From Methanosarcina acetivorans C2A (GTDB taxonomy: Archaea; Halobacteriota; Methanosarcinia; Methanosarcinales; Methanosarcinaceae), in the NCBI RefSeq assembly GCF_000007345.1, contig NC_003552.1, forward strand, positions 1-64,000: a stretch of DNA of 64,000 nucleotides, written 5' to 3'. This document shows, one piece after another, positions 1 to 9,570 of this stretch. Within the stretch, counting starts at the first letter, position 1. Each line of letters starts with the position of its first letter. The translations under genes and the position numbers were made by a program. The notes beneath the pieces are model-generated. The model saw nothing but the letters and a program-made list of their open reading frames with translations, was not told the origin of the DNA and did not search any database.

Positions 1-19
1 AGTATGAAACCTGAATATA

Positions 20-147
20 TTGATCTATACCTGCATGGGAATTGATCAATATTTGTATGGGAATTGATCAATATTTGTATGGGAATTGATCTACATCTGA
101 CAATGAGTCGATCAATAATGTGAGTTGATCTATACCTGACTATGAAT
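20..147. repeat. iteron-like 22-bp repeats downstream of cdc6
   Basis: About six imperfect copies of a 22-bp unit beginning TGATC(A/T)ATA follow one another; copies at 43-64 and 65-86 are identical, those at 21-42, 87-107 and 126-147 diverge. The array lies just past the 3' end of the initiator gene. It resembles an iteron array by layout only; it does not contain the origin-recognition-box core seen elsewhere in the window. Confidence 0.7.
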
Positions 148-241
148 TATGATATGATCCTAGTCAAACCACAGGATCGTATATATTATTTCCTGAAAAG
201 CTGGGGCTATGTCTGAAAGATTGAAGGAAAAGCCAGAAAGG

Positions 242-262
242 CCGGATCAGGAATATATCCGG
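242..262 (-). terminator. hairpin after cdc6 stop
   Basis: CCGGAT at 242-247 pairs with ATCCGG at 257-262 (6 bp, 9-nt loop). On the minus strand a T/C-rich run follows. It starts four bases past the cdc6 stop codon, so a transcription terminator is a reasonable reading, but the stem is short. Confidence 0.4.
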
Positions 263-265
263 ACT

Positions 266-1510
266 TTATGAGAACATCTTGTTGAAGACGGCAGTTTTGA
301 AATCTACAAGAGGTTTAAGCCTGTAATCTTCAAGAAGTACCTTACGAGTATTTTCCACAGGCACGCTTAAAGAAATTTCTTTTGTCCTGCCGTAACGGCC
401 CTTGCTAACTACCACGGCATTCACTATGCCCAGCATATCGAGTTCTGACATCAGGTCGGTGACCCTGCGCTGGGTAAGTATATCCACGTCAATATGATGA
501 CAGAGCTGGCGGTAGACATTATACATCTCCCCGGTTGTGACGTTCTTGCCTTCTCTTCCCCGGCTCCTGAGCAGGATAATGCTGTAGAGGACGAGCTTGG
601 ACTGGGTGGGAAGAGTCCTTACAACTTCCACAACACGGTCGATTTCGATCTTTTCCTGTGCGCGCCTGACGTGTTCTTCAAGGACCTGGGGCTGGTTTTC
701 TCTCTCCGCAATTTCTCCCGAAACGCGCAGGAGGTCAAGGGCCCGGCGGGCATCACCGTGTTCCTGGGCTGCAAAGGCTGCACAGAGCGGAATTACCATT
801 TCACCCAGTACTCCGTCGTTGTAAGCCATTTTTGCCCTTTGCTTCAGGATATCGCTGATCTGCTCGGCATCATAGGGTGGAAAGATCAGTTCTTCTTCAC
901 CCAGGGAACTTTTGACCCTGGGATCCAGAAACTCCGTGAATTTAAGGTCGTTAGAAACCCCGATCATACTGACCTTAGCTTTCCTTAAGTCTGTATTGAT
1001 CCTTGACAGGTTATATAGGACATCATCGCCTTTCTTGATCAGCTTGTCAATTTCGTCGAGAATTATGATGATAACCTGGTCTCTTGCATCGATTGCTTCC
1101 TTGAATTTCATGAAAACCTGATCCGTGGGCCACCCGGTCATAGGGACTTCTTCTTCGAAATGCCTGGCAAGATTTGCAAGAAGCCTGTACTGAGTATCGA
1201 TTACCTCGCAATTAATATAAACAACAGAACAAAAAAGTGATTTGTCTTCACTTACCCTTTCAAGTTCCTTTCCTACATATCTGGTAACTGCAGTTTTTCC
1301 TGTCCCTGTTTTTCCATAAATCAGGACATTAGAAGGGGTCTCTCCCCTGAGGGCAGAAACCAAGATAGTTGCAAGACTGTTTATCTGTTCATTCCTGTGT
1401 AATAACAGGTCCGGTGTATAAGAAGGACGAAGAACCTCTTTGTTTTTGAAAATTGACTTTCCGTCAAGTAATTTTTCGAATAAACCGTCTAATGATTGAG
1501 CTTTTATCAT
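266..1510 (-). CDS. cdc6: Orc1/Cdc6 replication initiator
   Basis: AAA+ origin-binding initiator, 414 aa, the normal length for archaeal Orc1/Cdc6. Walker A GKTGTGKT lies at residues 66-73, Walker B LDEID at 151-155 and a sensor-1 GVSND near 183; the last ~130 residues fit the winged-helix DNA-binding domain. In archaea this protein binds origin recognition boxes and loads MCM. Such boxes are found upstream of this gene in the window, as is typical of Orc1-linked origins. A GAGGGT stretch lies 5 bases before the ATG. The upstream region is a 2.3-kb gene-free stretch, so the gene is transcribed away from the origin. Confidence 0.95.
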   Translation of the reverse strand: MIKAQSLDGLFEKLLDGKSIFKNKEVLRPSYTPDLLLHRNEQINSLATILVSALRGETPSNVLIYGKTGTGKTAVTRYVGKELERVSEDKSLFCSVVYINCEVIDTQYRLLANLARHFEEEVPMTGWPTDQVFMKFKEAIDARDQVIIIILDEIDKLIKKGDDVLYNLSRINTDLRKAKVSMIGVSNDLKFTEFLDPRVKSSLGEEELIFPPYDAEQISDILKQRAKMAYNDGVLGEMVIPLCAAFAAQEHGDARRALDLLRVSGEIAERENQPQVLEEHVRRAQEKIEIDRVVEVVRTLPTQSKLVLYSIILLRSRGREGKNVTTGEMYNVYRQLCHHIDVDILTQRRVTDLMSELDMLGIVNAVVVSKGRYGRTKEISLSVPVENTRKVLLEDYRLKPLVDFKTAVFNKMFS

Positions 1511-2465
1511 GAATGACCCTCTTCGTATAAAAGTTATAAAATAACGGATTGAGCGGATTTATATGGACAATTAATATGTACGCCTAATACACAGACAGCA
1601 TGTGCAAAGTTAATAGCAAATCAAATAAATTTAACAAGCTTGAACGCGTTTTTCTTTTTTTAATCTTAATTTTTCAACCTTAATTTTTAGTTTTGTTTTT
1701 CAACCTTAATTTCCAGTTTCGCTTTTCAACCTTGTTTTGCAATTCCTTTTTTGGCCCTTAATTTTTTTAGTTTTAAACCCTGATTTACAGTCCAAATTAT
1801 TACATTAAGTTTAACTGCTTGAAAGCCCTGCCTAAAAAAATCATATTATTAATTTTCCATTTGTACGATAATCGAGAAAGTTGTAAATGCGAAATCCAGA
1901 TTTTGAAAGAGTTTTTTGAAGATATTTTAAACCATTTTCATTATTTCGAAGTTAGTATTTCGTAAATTCAGAACATTGCAGACTGAATATTTTAGACTGA
2001 ATATTTTAGACTGAATATTTTAGACTGAATATTTTAGATTGAATATTTGAGACTGAACATATTCAGGTATAATATTACCCAGACATGGAAAAGATATATG
2101 GGAAGGTGTAATTGTTAATTTTCAAAGTGTCTTTCACTCTTGATTCTCGATAATTCTGGAAACCTAGTTTGTTATTTCGTATTATTTTGATAAGTCAAAC
2201 CTTATTATGAGAGCTCCACGAAGGAAGATACATAGATAAATGCATGTTTCTTAAAGATAATGCCTGAAATTTTTGTTCCAAACAGATTGGGGGCAAGTTG
2301 AAGAGCTGGTTGCGCACTTTATGGTATCTCTTAAGCTCTGATAAAATCTGTATTCGGAATGTTCTTTAGCTAAAATTTTCAATAATAATTGTATATAAGC
2401 ACATGATTTCAGGGCATATTTGCAGTAGATGCAATGGAAGTACACGGTATTAATAGTTATGGTGA
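1511..2465. other. gene-free AT-rich region with short repeats
   Basis: No credible gene. Imperfect ~28-bp repeats built on TTTTTCAACCTTAATTT occupy about 1668-1760, and a 14-bp unit GACTGAATATTTTA is repeated five to six times at 1981-2064. Likely holds the cdc6 promoter near its right-hand gene edge, which I cannot place with confidence. Confidence 0.6.
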
Positions 2466-2652
2466 GGACCCCTTTGTTTCCACTGGAATAGTATTTTACC
2501 TTAAATATCCCTTGAAGAAATCGAGATCATCAAAATCAGTTTTAAAAAAATAAAACATTAGAATTTCCAGCACCTTTTGAGATCAGTCTTAAATCCCCTT
2601 TTTCTAATGGAAGAAAATAGGAGCATTTTAGACCCCTTCACTTCCATTAAAC
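2466..2652. other. origin recognition box cluster A
   Basis: Three boxes in the same orientation (core on the minus strand). Box 1 at 2466-2489 reads TTCCAGTGGAAACAAAGGGG, almost identical to the archaeal ORB consensus with its dyad and G-string. Boxes at 2591-2613 and 2629-2652 are shorter variants with TTCCATTAGAAAAAGGGG and TTTAATGGAAGTGAAGGGG. An AT-rich tract follows from about 2653. Placement upstream of cdc6 supports an origin role. The consensus is recalled from the literature on archaeal origins, not searched. Confidence 0.75.
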
Positions 2653-3804
2653 TGCAAAAAATATTTATAATCAGATAATATAGATAAACAAAGAAATGAC
2701 TTTACTGAAACGAAAGTGGATGTGTTAAAAATAATAACAGTTTTGATGTGAGAGAGATCATTGATAACAATACAATTACTAAAAAAATACAGCTAGTTTG
2801 ACTGGAAATAAAGAATAGACATCAAAAGTAACTATATTCGTGGAGTGTAAATACATAAAAAATTGGCTCTGTGTATACATTAACTTATAAATTTTATGTT
2901 AACTGCATATTTTTCAAAGTCCTATTGTTTTTCTAAAGATTTTTTTTAGACCTGTTAGTTTGGTTCCGGAACTGTTAATCTATATTTGTCTACCTTTGTC
3001 TACCATATTATCTACAGTACTATCGTACTATCCTTCGTACTATCTGCTGCAATTTTACTTATCTACCATTACCGTCTACAGTACTACCATCCATCATCCC
3101 GTAATATCTACTACAATTTCATTGGTCATCGGTTAAGGAATTTTCTTGCCTGAAGGATATCGATTTTGCACCAAAAGTCGCCTTAAATTTTGTCCTTTTT
3201 ACATGAAATCGATACCCAGTTCCAACTCTCAATGGGATACAGTTTTTGAGAACTGTTACGAAAATGGAGGCAATTTATCATGATTCCTCACTTAACCGAA
3301 GACGCATGACTACAATTTTAATACTCACCATTTTAATCATTTTATACTCTATACTCATCATTTTTGAAGGGACTTTTTGAAGAAAGGAGCGAAAATGATA
3401 ATGTTCTTAATATATTTGTTAAAAGTACTGAAGTAAAACGAACTGTTTTTAATGTCTGGGTAACAAGAAAGTATGGAACTGCTCCAAATAATTATGTTCC
3501 ACAATATAAATAACATATTATAAAATTTTAAAATTAATATACCTCTCTGAAATACACGTCTCTGAACATAGCTGCCAACTGAATGCTGTAACTGGCAACT
3601 TTGCAGACAAAAGTAGTGTCGACAGAAGTAATCTTGCTTAGCGAATGTGCTCTTGGCGAGAACAACTTTAACTGCACAAAATTTGTTAATACAGAATACT
3701 TGTCCAACATAAGAAACTAAAAAAATCGACAACAACTAAAATTTTACTAAAAAACCGAAATTTTACTAAAAAACTGAAATTTTACTAAAAAAAGGAGTTA
3801 AACA
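2653..3804. other. gene-free region between ORB cluster A and the symporter gene
   Basis: AT-rich, no supported gene. A more GC-rich patch at about 3127-3303 is bounded by TCGGTTAAGGAAT and, inverted, ATTCCTCACTTAACCGA, with an inner TATCGATTT/AAATCGATA pair: probably a decayed inverted-repeat element. Short CTAC(A/C)GTACTA motifs recur at 2990-3110. Three 19-bp direct repeats of GAAATTTTACTAAAAAACT-type lie at about 3737-3793 just before the symporter's ribosome binding site. Confidence 0.5.
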
Positions 3805-5349
3805 ATGGTATCTGATAATTTTAGTATTATACTTGTTTTCACAGTATATCTGCTTTTTATGATCGGTATCGGAATTCTCTATTATAAGAAAACGGAGAAT
3901 CTTTCAGATTATATTTTAGGAGGAAGAAAGCTAAACAGCTGGGTTACTGCGCTTAGTTCACAGGCATCGGATATGAGTGGCTGGCTGATACTGGGAGTAC
4001 CAGGATACGCTTACCTGTCAGGGATGGAATCTATCTGGTTAGCAATCGGGCTAACTGCCGGGACCTATCTGAACTGGAAATTTGTTGCAAAGAAATTGCG
4101 CCAGTATACTGAGATTGCAGGCGATTCCATTACCATTCCTGTGTACTTTGAAAACAGGTTCAGAGACAAAAGCCATTCCTTAAGAATTATCTCATCCATT
4201 TTTATTCTGATCTTTTTCCTTCTTTATACTTCCTCAGGCCTTGTCGCAGGTGGAAAACTTTTTAATACTGTTTTTGGAATTCACTATCAACAAGCCCTTC
4301 TTATCGGTGCACTGGTAATCATCAGTTATACGTTTCTTGGGGGCTTTATGGCTGTCTGCTGGACCGACTTTTTCCAGGGCATGCTGATGGTCTTTGCCAT
4401 TGTTTTTGTACCCCTTGCAGTTTTAAAGGGAATGGGAGGTTACGAGTCGACCGTGAGCCTGATTGAGAGTATCGACCCTCAGCTACTTAATCCCTGGACC
4501 GCTCTTGCCGGTGGTTCAATTCCTCTAATCTCAAACCTAGCCTGGGGCTTGGGATATTTTGGTATGCCTCACATTCTGGTCCGTTTTATGGCCATAGAAT
4601 CCCCTGAAAAAATCAAAAAGGCAAGAATTATTGCAATGGTCTGGGTCACTATCTCTCTGTTTTTTGCCGTAGCAATCGGGATCATCGGAAGAGCTTACCT
4701 CTATCCTGAGTTTCTGGGAGATGGGGGAAGTGAAACTATTTTCATGGTAATGGTAAACAACACGTTTACTCCGATAATTGCAGGAATTTTCCTTGCGGCT
4801 ATCCTTGCAGCTATTATGAGTACTGCTGATTCCCAGCTTCTTGTAGCTGCTTCTGCCTTTACTGAAGATATCTACAGGATAACTTTAAAAAAGAATGCAG
4901 GAGAAAAAGAGCTCGTCTGGATGGGCAGGTTTGCAGTTATTCTAATTTCAGCAATTGCTTATGTAATAGCAAGAGATCCGAATAACTCGGTCATGGGACT
5001 GGTCTCATATGCCTGGGCAGGATTTGGAGCTGCCTTCGGACCTGTTATCCTCTTCTCTCTTTTCTGGAGAAAAACGACCAGGAATGGTGCACTCGGCGGA
5101 ATGATTGTCGGTGGACTCGTGGTTATCATCTGGAAGCAGCTCTCAGGTGGAATTTTTGACATGTATGAAATTGTACCCGGCTTTATCCTTTCATGCATAA
5201 CACTCTACACCATCAGCATTCTGGATAAAGAAGGCCCTGCAGAAGAAATCCTCAAAGAATTCGACCGCGTAAACCACATAGCTCTTCATGGAATGTCAAC
5301 CCACAAAGAAGACACAATACCACTGAAAACTGATCTTCGTAAAAGCTGA
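3805..5349 (+). CDS. putP: sodium:solute symporter (SSS family, PutP-like)
   Basis: 514-aa polytopic membrane protein with about 13 hydrophobic segments, a length and pattern typical of the SSS family. Typical family stretches are visible: an N-terminal GGRKLNSWVTALSSQASDMS near residues 40-60, and LAAILAAIMSTADSQLLVAA near 332-350. The closest match in my memory is the Na+/proline symporter PutP, but substrate cannot be read from sequence; related archaeal members take proline or other small organic solutes, possibly for osmotic balance. The start is set by AAAGGAG seven bases before the ATG. It sits alone between the two origin clusters. Confidence 0.85.
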   Translation: MVSDNFSIILVFTVYLLFMIGIGILYYKKTENLSDYILGGRKLNSWVTALSSQASDMSGWLILGVPGYAYLSGMESIWLAIGLTAGTYLNWKFVAKKLRQYTEIAGDSITIPVYFENRFRDKSHSLRIISSIFILIFFLLYTSSGLVAGGKLFNTVFGIHYQQALLIGALVIISYTFLGGFMAVCWTDFFQGMLMVFAIVFVPLAVLKGMGGYESTVSLIESIDPQLLNPWTALAGGSIPLISNLAWGLGYFGMPHILVRFMAIESPEKIKKARIIAMVWVTISLFFAVAIGIIGRAYLYPEFLGDGGSETIFMVMVNNTFTPIIAGIFLAAILAAIMSTADSQLLVAASAFTEDIYRITLKKNAGEKELVWMGRFAVILISAIAYVIARDPNNSVMGLVSYAWAGFGAAFGPVILFSLFWRKTTRNGALGGMIVGGLVVIIWKQLSGGIFDMYEIVPGFILSCITLYTISILDKEGPAEEILKEFDRVNHIALHGMSTHKEDTIPLKTDLRKS

Positions 5350-5368
5350 GAAAACATAATATGAGAAA

Positions 5369-5393
5369 CGTTTCCCCGTCATCCGGGAAAACG
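5369..5393 (+). terminator. hairpin after symporter gene
   Basis: CGTTTCCCCG at 5369-5378 pairs with CGGGAAAACG at 5384-5393 with one mismatch and a 5-nt loop, 20 bases past the stop codon. No long T-run follows, so termination is inferred from position. Confidence 0.5.
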
Positions 5394-5599
5394 CTTCTTG
5401 ATCCACAAAATGCAAGAATATATAACAGTGCCTGAGAGTGCTCGCCAGCTTAACTGGCATTGACTCTTTTCAAATGAAAAATTCCCTTCTTTTTATTCCT
5501 TTGATTTTTGTATTCTCTTATCATATAGTCTGATTTTTCATCCTGAGAAACTGGACTGATGTACGGAAAAAAAAACAATTTTTAAAAAGCCATTTTTAG

Positions 5600-5905
5600 G
5601 TTTTGAGATTTCCAGAAAAGCTAGTTTAAACCTATAGTCGGCAGGTCGACATTAGATTTTAAGTATTTTTAATGATGGCGTTTTTCAAACATTATGTAAT
5701 ATATGTTGGGTTCAAAACTGGTTAACATATGACCCAAATCTCACGGCATATATAAACAATGAGTCGTTTTTGCAATAATGTCTAGTATCAGGAATAATGT
5801 GTTTTCTAGCAAAAACGCTATCAGTAAAAATATTACGAAAAAAACAAGTTACCTGCCGAAAGCAGGTTTAAATATTGGAATTTCGAGAAAATCCATTTTA
5901 GGTTT
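5600..5905. repeat. long imperfect inverted repeat (~300 bp)
   Basis: The left arm (about 5600-5700) matches the reverse complement of the right arm (about 5790-5905) with gaps: TATTTTTAATGATGGCGTTTTT on the left corresponds to a right-arm copy differing at a few bases, and the TCGGCAGGT and TTTAAACCT blocks recur in the same order. The right arm has an inner ACCTGC/GCAGGT hairpin. No open reading frame of note lies in it. It may be an old non-autonomous element or a transcribed hairpin near the origin. Confidence 0.5.
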
Positions 5906-6314
5906 TAAAATTGCAAGATTTAATTCTACTTTCAAGATTTACTGTTATTATCATTCTCCAGTAAGTATGGCATCAGTATGGTCGTAATTTCCTGAAAGAT
6001 TGAGACTATAAAAAAAGTATAAGAGAATAAAACAAAGAAATGGAGAAATAAAGTACAAAAAGAAGTTCAAAATTAAAATGAAAAGTCCAGTTATTAGAAG
6101 TCCAGTTATTAGAATGAACATTTTATAATGAACATTTGAAAACAGGAGTTTAGCATTAGAACTGAAAAAGTTAAATTTCTTCAAAATCTCAAGTTTAAGC
6201 TTTACTCATTTCAAACAGCTTCACTCATTTCAACCTTAAATTTCAAGATGGAATTTTTCTGGGGGTTTCTACTTGTGGGAATAATCTTGGATTGGACATT
6301 ATGTAAAATTGGTT
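5906..6314. other. gene-free stretch before ORB cluster B
   Basis: AT-rich sequence with short direct repeats (AGTCCAGTTATTAGAA twice near 6085-6110). I see no gene. Confidence 0.4.
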
Positions 6315-6634
6315 AGACCCCTCTGTTTCCAATGGAACGTTTATATAACCCCCAGACCCTATGATTTCCAATGAAGAGTTTTTTGGGCTTTGCAGAACAA
6401 AATAAAAAATAGTTTTATTTTGTTATGGGAACAAAATAATGTTGTTTTGTTATAACATTAAATGTATATATATTTTGTTATTGAATTTGGATATTTCAAA
6501 TAAGAAAATACACAATTCAATTTAAAATTCGTTAAAAATAAATTTAACTTTTTTAAACTAGCTTTATTAAATAACTCAAAAAAATCCTTTTATTCAAACC
6601 CAGATTTATGTTTCCATTAGAAATAAAGGGGTCT
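6315..6634. other. origin recognition box cluster B flanking an AT-rich core (probable oriC)
   Basis: A full box at 6315-6338 (minus orientation, TTCCATTGGAAACAGAGGGG) and a weaker one at 6354-6378 lie on one side; a box in the opposite orientation, TTTCCATTAGAAATAAAGGG, lies at 6611-6630. Between them is about 230 bp of very AT-rich DNA. Inverted ORBs around an AT-rich unwinding region are the usual plan of archaeal origins, so this is the better of the two clusters as the initiation site. Reading by eye, no binding data. Confidence 0.75.
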
Positions 6635-6934
6635 CTCTCACAAATCTCTTGAAAACAATTTTTAATGTAACTTATCTTCACTAAATTGTCAATAATTTTA
6701 AGTTAATCCTAAAAATCAATCTAAAACCAATCAAAAAATTAATCAATAAAAAAATCTACAGAGCCAATCTACTAATCTATAACTAATCTACTTAATCTAT
6801 AACTAATCCATGAACCAATGTAAAAACCCAATGTAAAAACTTAATCTAAAACTCAATCTAAAAACTAATCCATAAACCGATTTAAACATCAAACTAAAAT
6901 TAATTCATAAAATCAGTCAAAAGCCTAACTAAGA
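6635..6934. other. gene-free AT-rich stretch
   Basis: Low-complexity DNA made of many variants of AATCTATAACTAATC and AATCTAAAACT; no gene seen. Confidence 0.4.
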
Positions 6935-7060
6935 GCCTATCCGAAAAGTGTTGTGACTTACTGTAACTTACCATTAGCAATATGCAAAACCGAAGAGGAA
7001 GCCCTGCTATTATAGACCTGCTGTAATTTTTCGATCGCATTACCGACTTTTCGGATAGGC
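6935..7060. mobile_element. MITE with GCCTATCCGAAAAGT ends
   Basis: A 126-bp segment bounded by perfect 15-bp inverted repeats (6935-6949 and 7046-7060) with no coding capacity. The ends look like those of a DDE insertion sequence, so this is a deletion derivative moved in trans. A diverged copy of the left end is seen again just after the polB gene (49261-49281). Confidence 0.75.
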
Positions 7061-7360
7061 ACTAAACATCCATTTACTTAATAATCTCTTTAAACATATA
7101 GTTACTTCAATTTTCCCATAATCTCGTTATTTCTTCCAGCATTGTTTTTTCTTATTGTCTTTTCTTTACTTTTCCTTTTTTCTCCCTTAATCTCCTTAAT
7201 CCCTTAATCTCCTTAATTATTCTTTTTCAATCCTTACCTTAGTTCTTTTTCCTCGTTTCTTAAGTGTCAAGGGCGGTTAACTTTTTTCCATTTTGGGCGG
7301 TTTAGAATTTGCCAACCTTTTAATATAAATTTTACTCAATTTTTCATAAACTTTTAGAAA

Positions 7361-8134
7361 TTACTGGCATATATTTCCTGTTTTTATTCCCTGTTTCTTC
7401 CTTTCTTTCAGCCTGTAACTTTCCCCTTTGATGTTAATCGTAGTTGAATGGTGGAGAATCCTATCAAGTACAGCAGCCGCTATTACATGGTCCTTGAATA
7501 TCTCTCCCCATTCTCCATATGATTTATTTGATGTCAAGATCGTTGAACTCTTTTCATACCGTCTTGAGATCAGCTGAAATAGGCAGTGAGCTCCTTCTTC
7601 GTCAAATGGGAGATACCCTATTTCGTCAATTATCAGCACTTTATATTTCATCAAGTCCCTTAGTTTCTTTTCAAGCATTCCTTCTCGATTTGCTATTTTC
7701 AACTTCTCGATAAGGTTTCCTGTATTGGTAAAGTAAACCGAAATCCCTGCTTTTGCTACTTCAATCCCAAGAGCGATTGCAAGATGAGACTTTCCAACTC
7801 CGGGAGGACCAAGGAAAACGACATTCTCTGAATTATGAACAAATCTCAAGGTTGCAAGGTCTTCGATTGCTTTTTTATCAATGGATTTCTGAAATTCAAA
7901 ATCGAATTCCTCAAGAGTCTTTTTAACGGGAAAAACTGCACTTTTCATCCTTCTCTCAATTGCAACAGCTTCTCTGTGTTTCTTTTCCTGTTCAAACAAG
8001 TAATCAAGGACTTCCATTGTTGTCTTGTTGTCCCTTGCAGCAATTTCAAGGTAGTTATCCAGAAGCTCTTCGATAGAATTAAGTTTCAGGTATTGCAGGT
8101 TATTGTGAAGTCTCTCATAGGTGAAGTTGTTCAT
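7361..8134 (-). CDS. istB: IstB-like ATP-binding transposition helper
   Basis: 257-aa AAA+ protein with Walker A GPPGVGKS at residues 109-116 and a Walker B VLIIDEIGYLP near 168; length is standard for IstB. It is related to DnaC helicase loaders and assists the IstA transposase in target selection and strand transfer. Its ATG overlaps the istA stop by four bases, implying translational coupling. Confidence 0.93.
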   Translation of the reverse strand: MNNFTYERLHNNLQYLKLNSIEELLDNYLEIAARDNKTTMEVLDYLFEQEKKHREAVAIERRMKSAVFPVKKTLEEFDFEFQKSIDKKAIEDLATLRFVHNSENVVFLGPPGVGKSHLAIALGIEVAKAGISVYFTNTGNLIEKLKIANREGMLEKKLRDLMKYKVLIIDEIGYLPFDEEGAHCLFQLISRRYEKSSTILTSNKSYGEWGEIFKDHVIAAAVLDRILHHSTTINIKGESYRLKERKKQGIKTGNICQ

Positions 8135-9375
8135 TCAAAACCACCTTCACTAAATATTTCATAGACATCAAGAGACCTTTTTTCAACTTCGGGATCTGAG
8201 AACTTCAACGGGATCTGTGAATCTTTTTTGCATTTTGAGTTCTCTTTAAGAATCTCACTCAGGAGACCCTGGAAATGTTCCTTTTTCCTTGAAACTCTGC
8301 AGTTTCCAGGAAGGATTTCATGTTCACAGACTTTCTCATAATCAACATAGACCTCGAATATTCCTTCAAGGATCTGAAGCTCTGCAGTTCTCCCTGCAAA
8401 CCTGTAAGGAACAGAATACTTATTTCCAAGGAACGAAATATAACAGTCTCTGGAGACCTTTCTGGTCTCCTTATGGACAACTTTGTAAGGAGGAACCTGA
8501 TCCAGAGGGCTCAGTTTCTCCTCCTTAAAGCGTTCAAGAGGGATTTGATAGGTTGTTCCGTGGACAGTTGAATTTACCCTTTCCAACCACCTGTGAACTT
8601 GGGCGTTCAGGTCTTCGAGAGAGGTAAACCTTCTTCCAAGGAAGAAATCCCTCTTGACGAAACCGACTGTATTTTCAATTTTCCCTTTTGTCTGAGGCCT
8701 GTAAGGCCTGCATAACCGTGGAATAAAACCAAAGCATTTGAAGAACTCCTCAAACTGTGGGTTCCATTCGGAATCTGATGATTTTAAGGCTCTTTTGATA
8801 ACAACCTGTTTCATGTTATCATAGAGGATCTCCTGTGTAAATCCTCCAAAGTACTCAAAAGCGTTCAGATGACACTGAATAAGAGTGGGAGTGTCTATGC
8901 TCAGTGTAAATTCAACATATCTCATTCTGGAATATCCAAGAATCATGTTGAAGCAAAAGAGTTTCTTTACCTTTCCATCAACCTCAACTGTTCCCATCTC
9001 TGCCCAGTCAACCTGAGCCTGTACACCTGGTTTTGTTTCATAGCGGAGTACAGCAGGGACTCCCTGTTTAGGTCGGACTTCTCTTACGAAGTCCTTGACT
9101 ATGGTTTTTCCTCCATCAAAACCCATTTCTTTGATTTCCCTATAAAGGCGAACAGCAGTATAAGGACCTTCTTTGAGTTTTTCTTGTATGTAAGGTTTGA
9201 AAGGATCAAGTTTACTCGGTTTTGGCGGACGTTTCTGAGGTTCTGGGGCAGTTTTCTTTTTAAGATATTTCCTCACAGTTTCCCTAGCATAACCTGTTCT
9301 TCTAGAGATCTCACTGATGCTGAAGCCTTGTGAATACAAATCTCGTATCAATAGCCATTCCTCCGTTTTCAGCAT
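8131..9375 (-). CDS. istA: IS21-family transposase IstA
   Basis: 414-aa transposase. An N-terminal helix-turn-helix (roughly residues 10-45, with SISEISRRTGYARETVRKYL) is followed by an rve/integrase-type catalytic core; QVDWAEMG near 125 carries the first catalytic Asp. The second Asp (YDNMKQ) and a following GKIENTVGF stretch with the Glu are present, so the DDE set looks complete. Full-length reading frame. Confidence 0.93.
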   Translation of the reverse strand: MLKTEEWLLIRDLYSQGFSISEISRRTGYARETVRKYLKKKTAPEPQKRPPKPSKLDPFKPYIQEKLKEGPYTAVRLYREIKEMGFDGGKTIVKDFVREVRPKQGVPAVLRYETKPGVQAQVDWAEMGTVEVDGKVKKLFCFNMILGYSRMRYVEFTLSIDTPTLIQCHLNAFEYFGGFTQEILYDNMKQVVIKRALKSSDSEWNPQFEEFFKCFGFIPRLCRPYRPQTKGKIENTVGFVKRDFFLGRRFTSLEDLNAQVHRWLERVNSTVHGTTYQIPLERFKEEKLSPLDQVPPYKVVHKETRKVSRDCYISFLGNKYSVPYRFAGRTAELQILEGIFEVYVDYEKVCEHEILPGNCRVSRKKEHFQGLLSEILKENSKCKKDSQIPLKFSDPEVEKRSLDVYEIFSEGGFE

Positions 9376-9570
9376 TATCTACAATCCTCGAACTTTTCAC
9401 AAGGATTGAGAATTGGAAGTTTTTAAACCGCCGTAATTGGAAGATTCTTAACCGCCCTTGACACTTAGTTCATTTCTTCCTGTTTTTTGGCTTTTAGGAA
9501 GTTGAGGAGATTAATTTTTCTAGGTTTATTCCATAAGTATTTTAAATAAAACTGGTTTTACTTTACCTGT

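Larger units (their letters stand above)
7265..9463. mobile_element. IS21-family insertion sequence
   Basis: Bounded by TGTCAAGGGCGGTTAA (7265-7280) and its perfect inverse (9448-9463); the match extends four more bases outward on each side. Further internal copies of GGCGGTTT(A) near both ends fit the multiple-end-repeat plan of IS21 elements. It carries istA and istB overlapping by 4 bp. Both genes appear intact, so the element may be active. I could not recognise a convincing target-site duplication. Confidence 0.9.

Noticed and set aside
3358-3735. 125-codon minus-strand frame before the symporter gene
   Set aside because: Cysteine/phenylalanine-rich, overlaps the expected promoter region and shows no family features; may cover an old element remnant.
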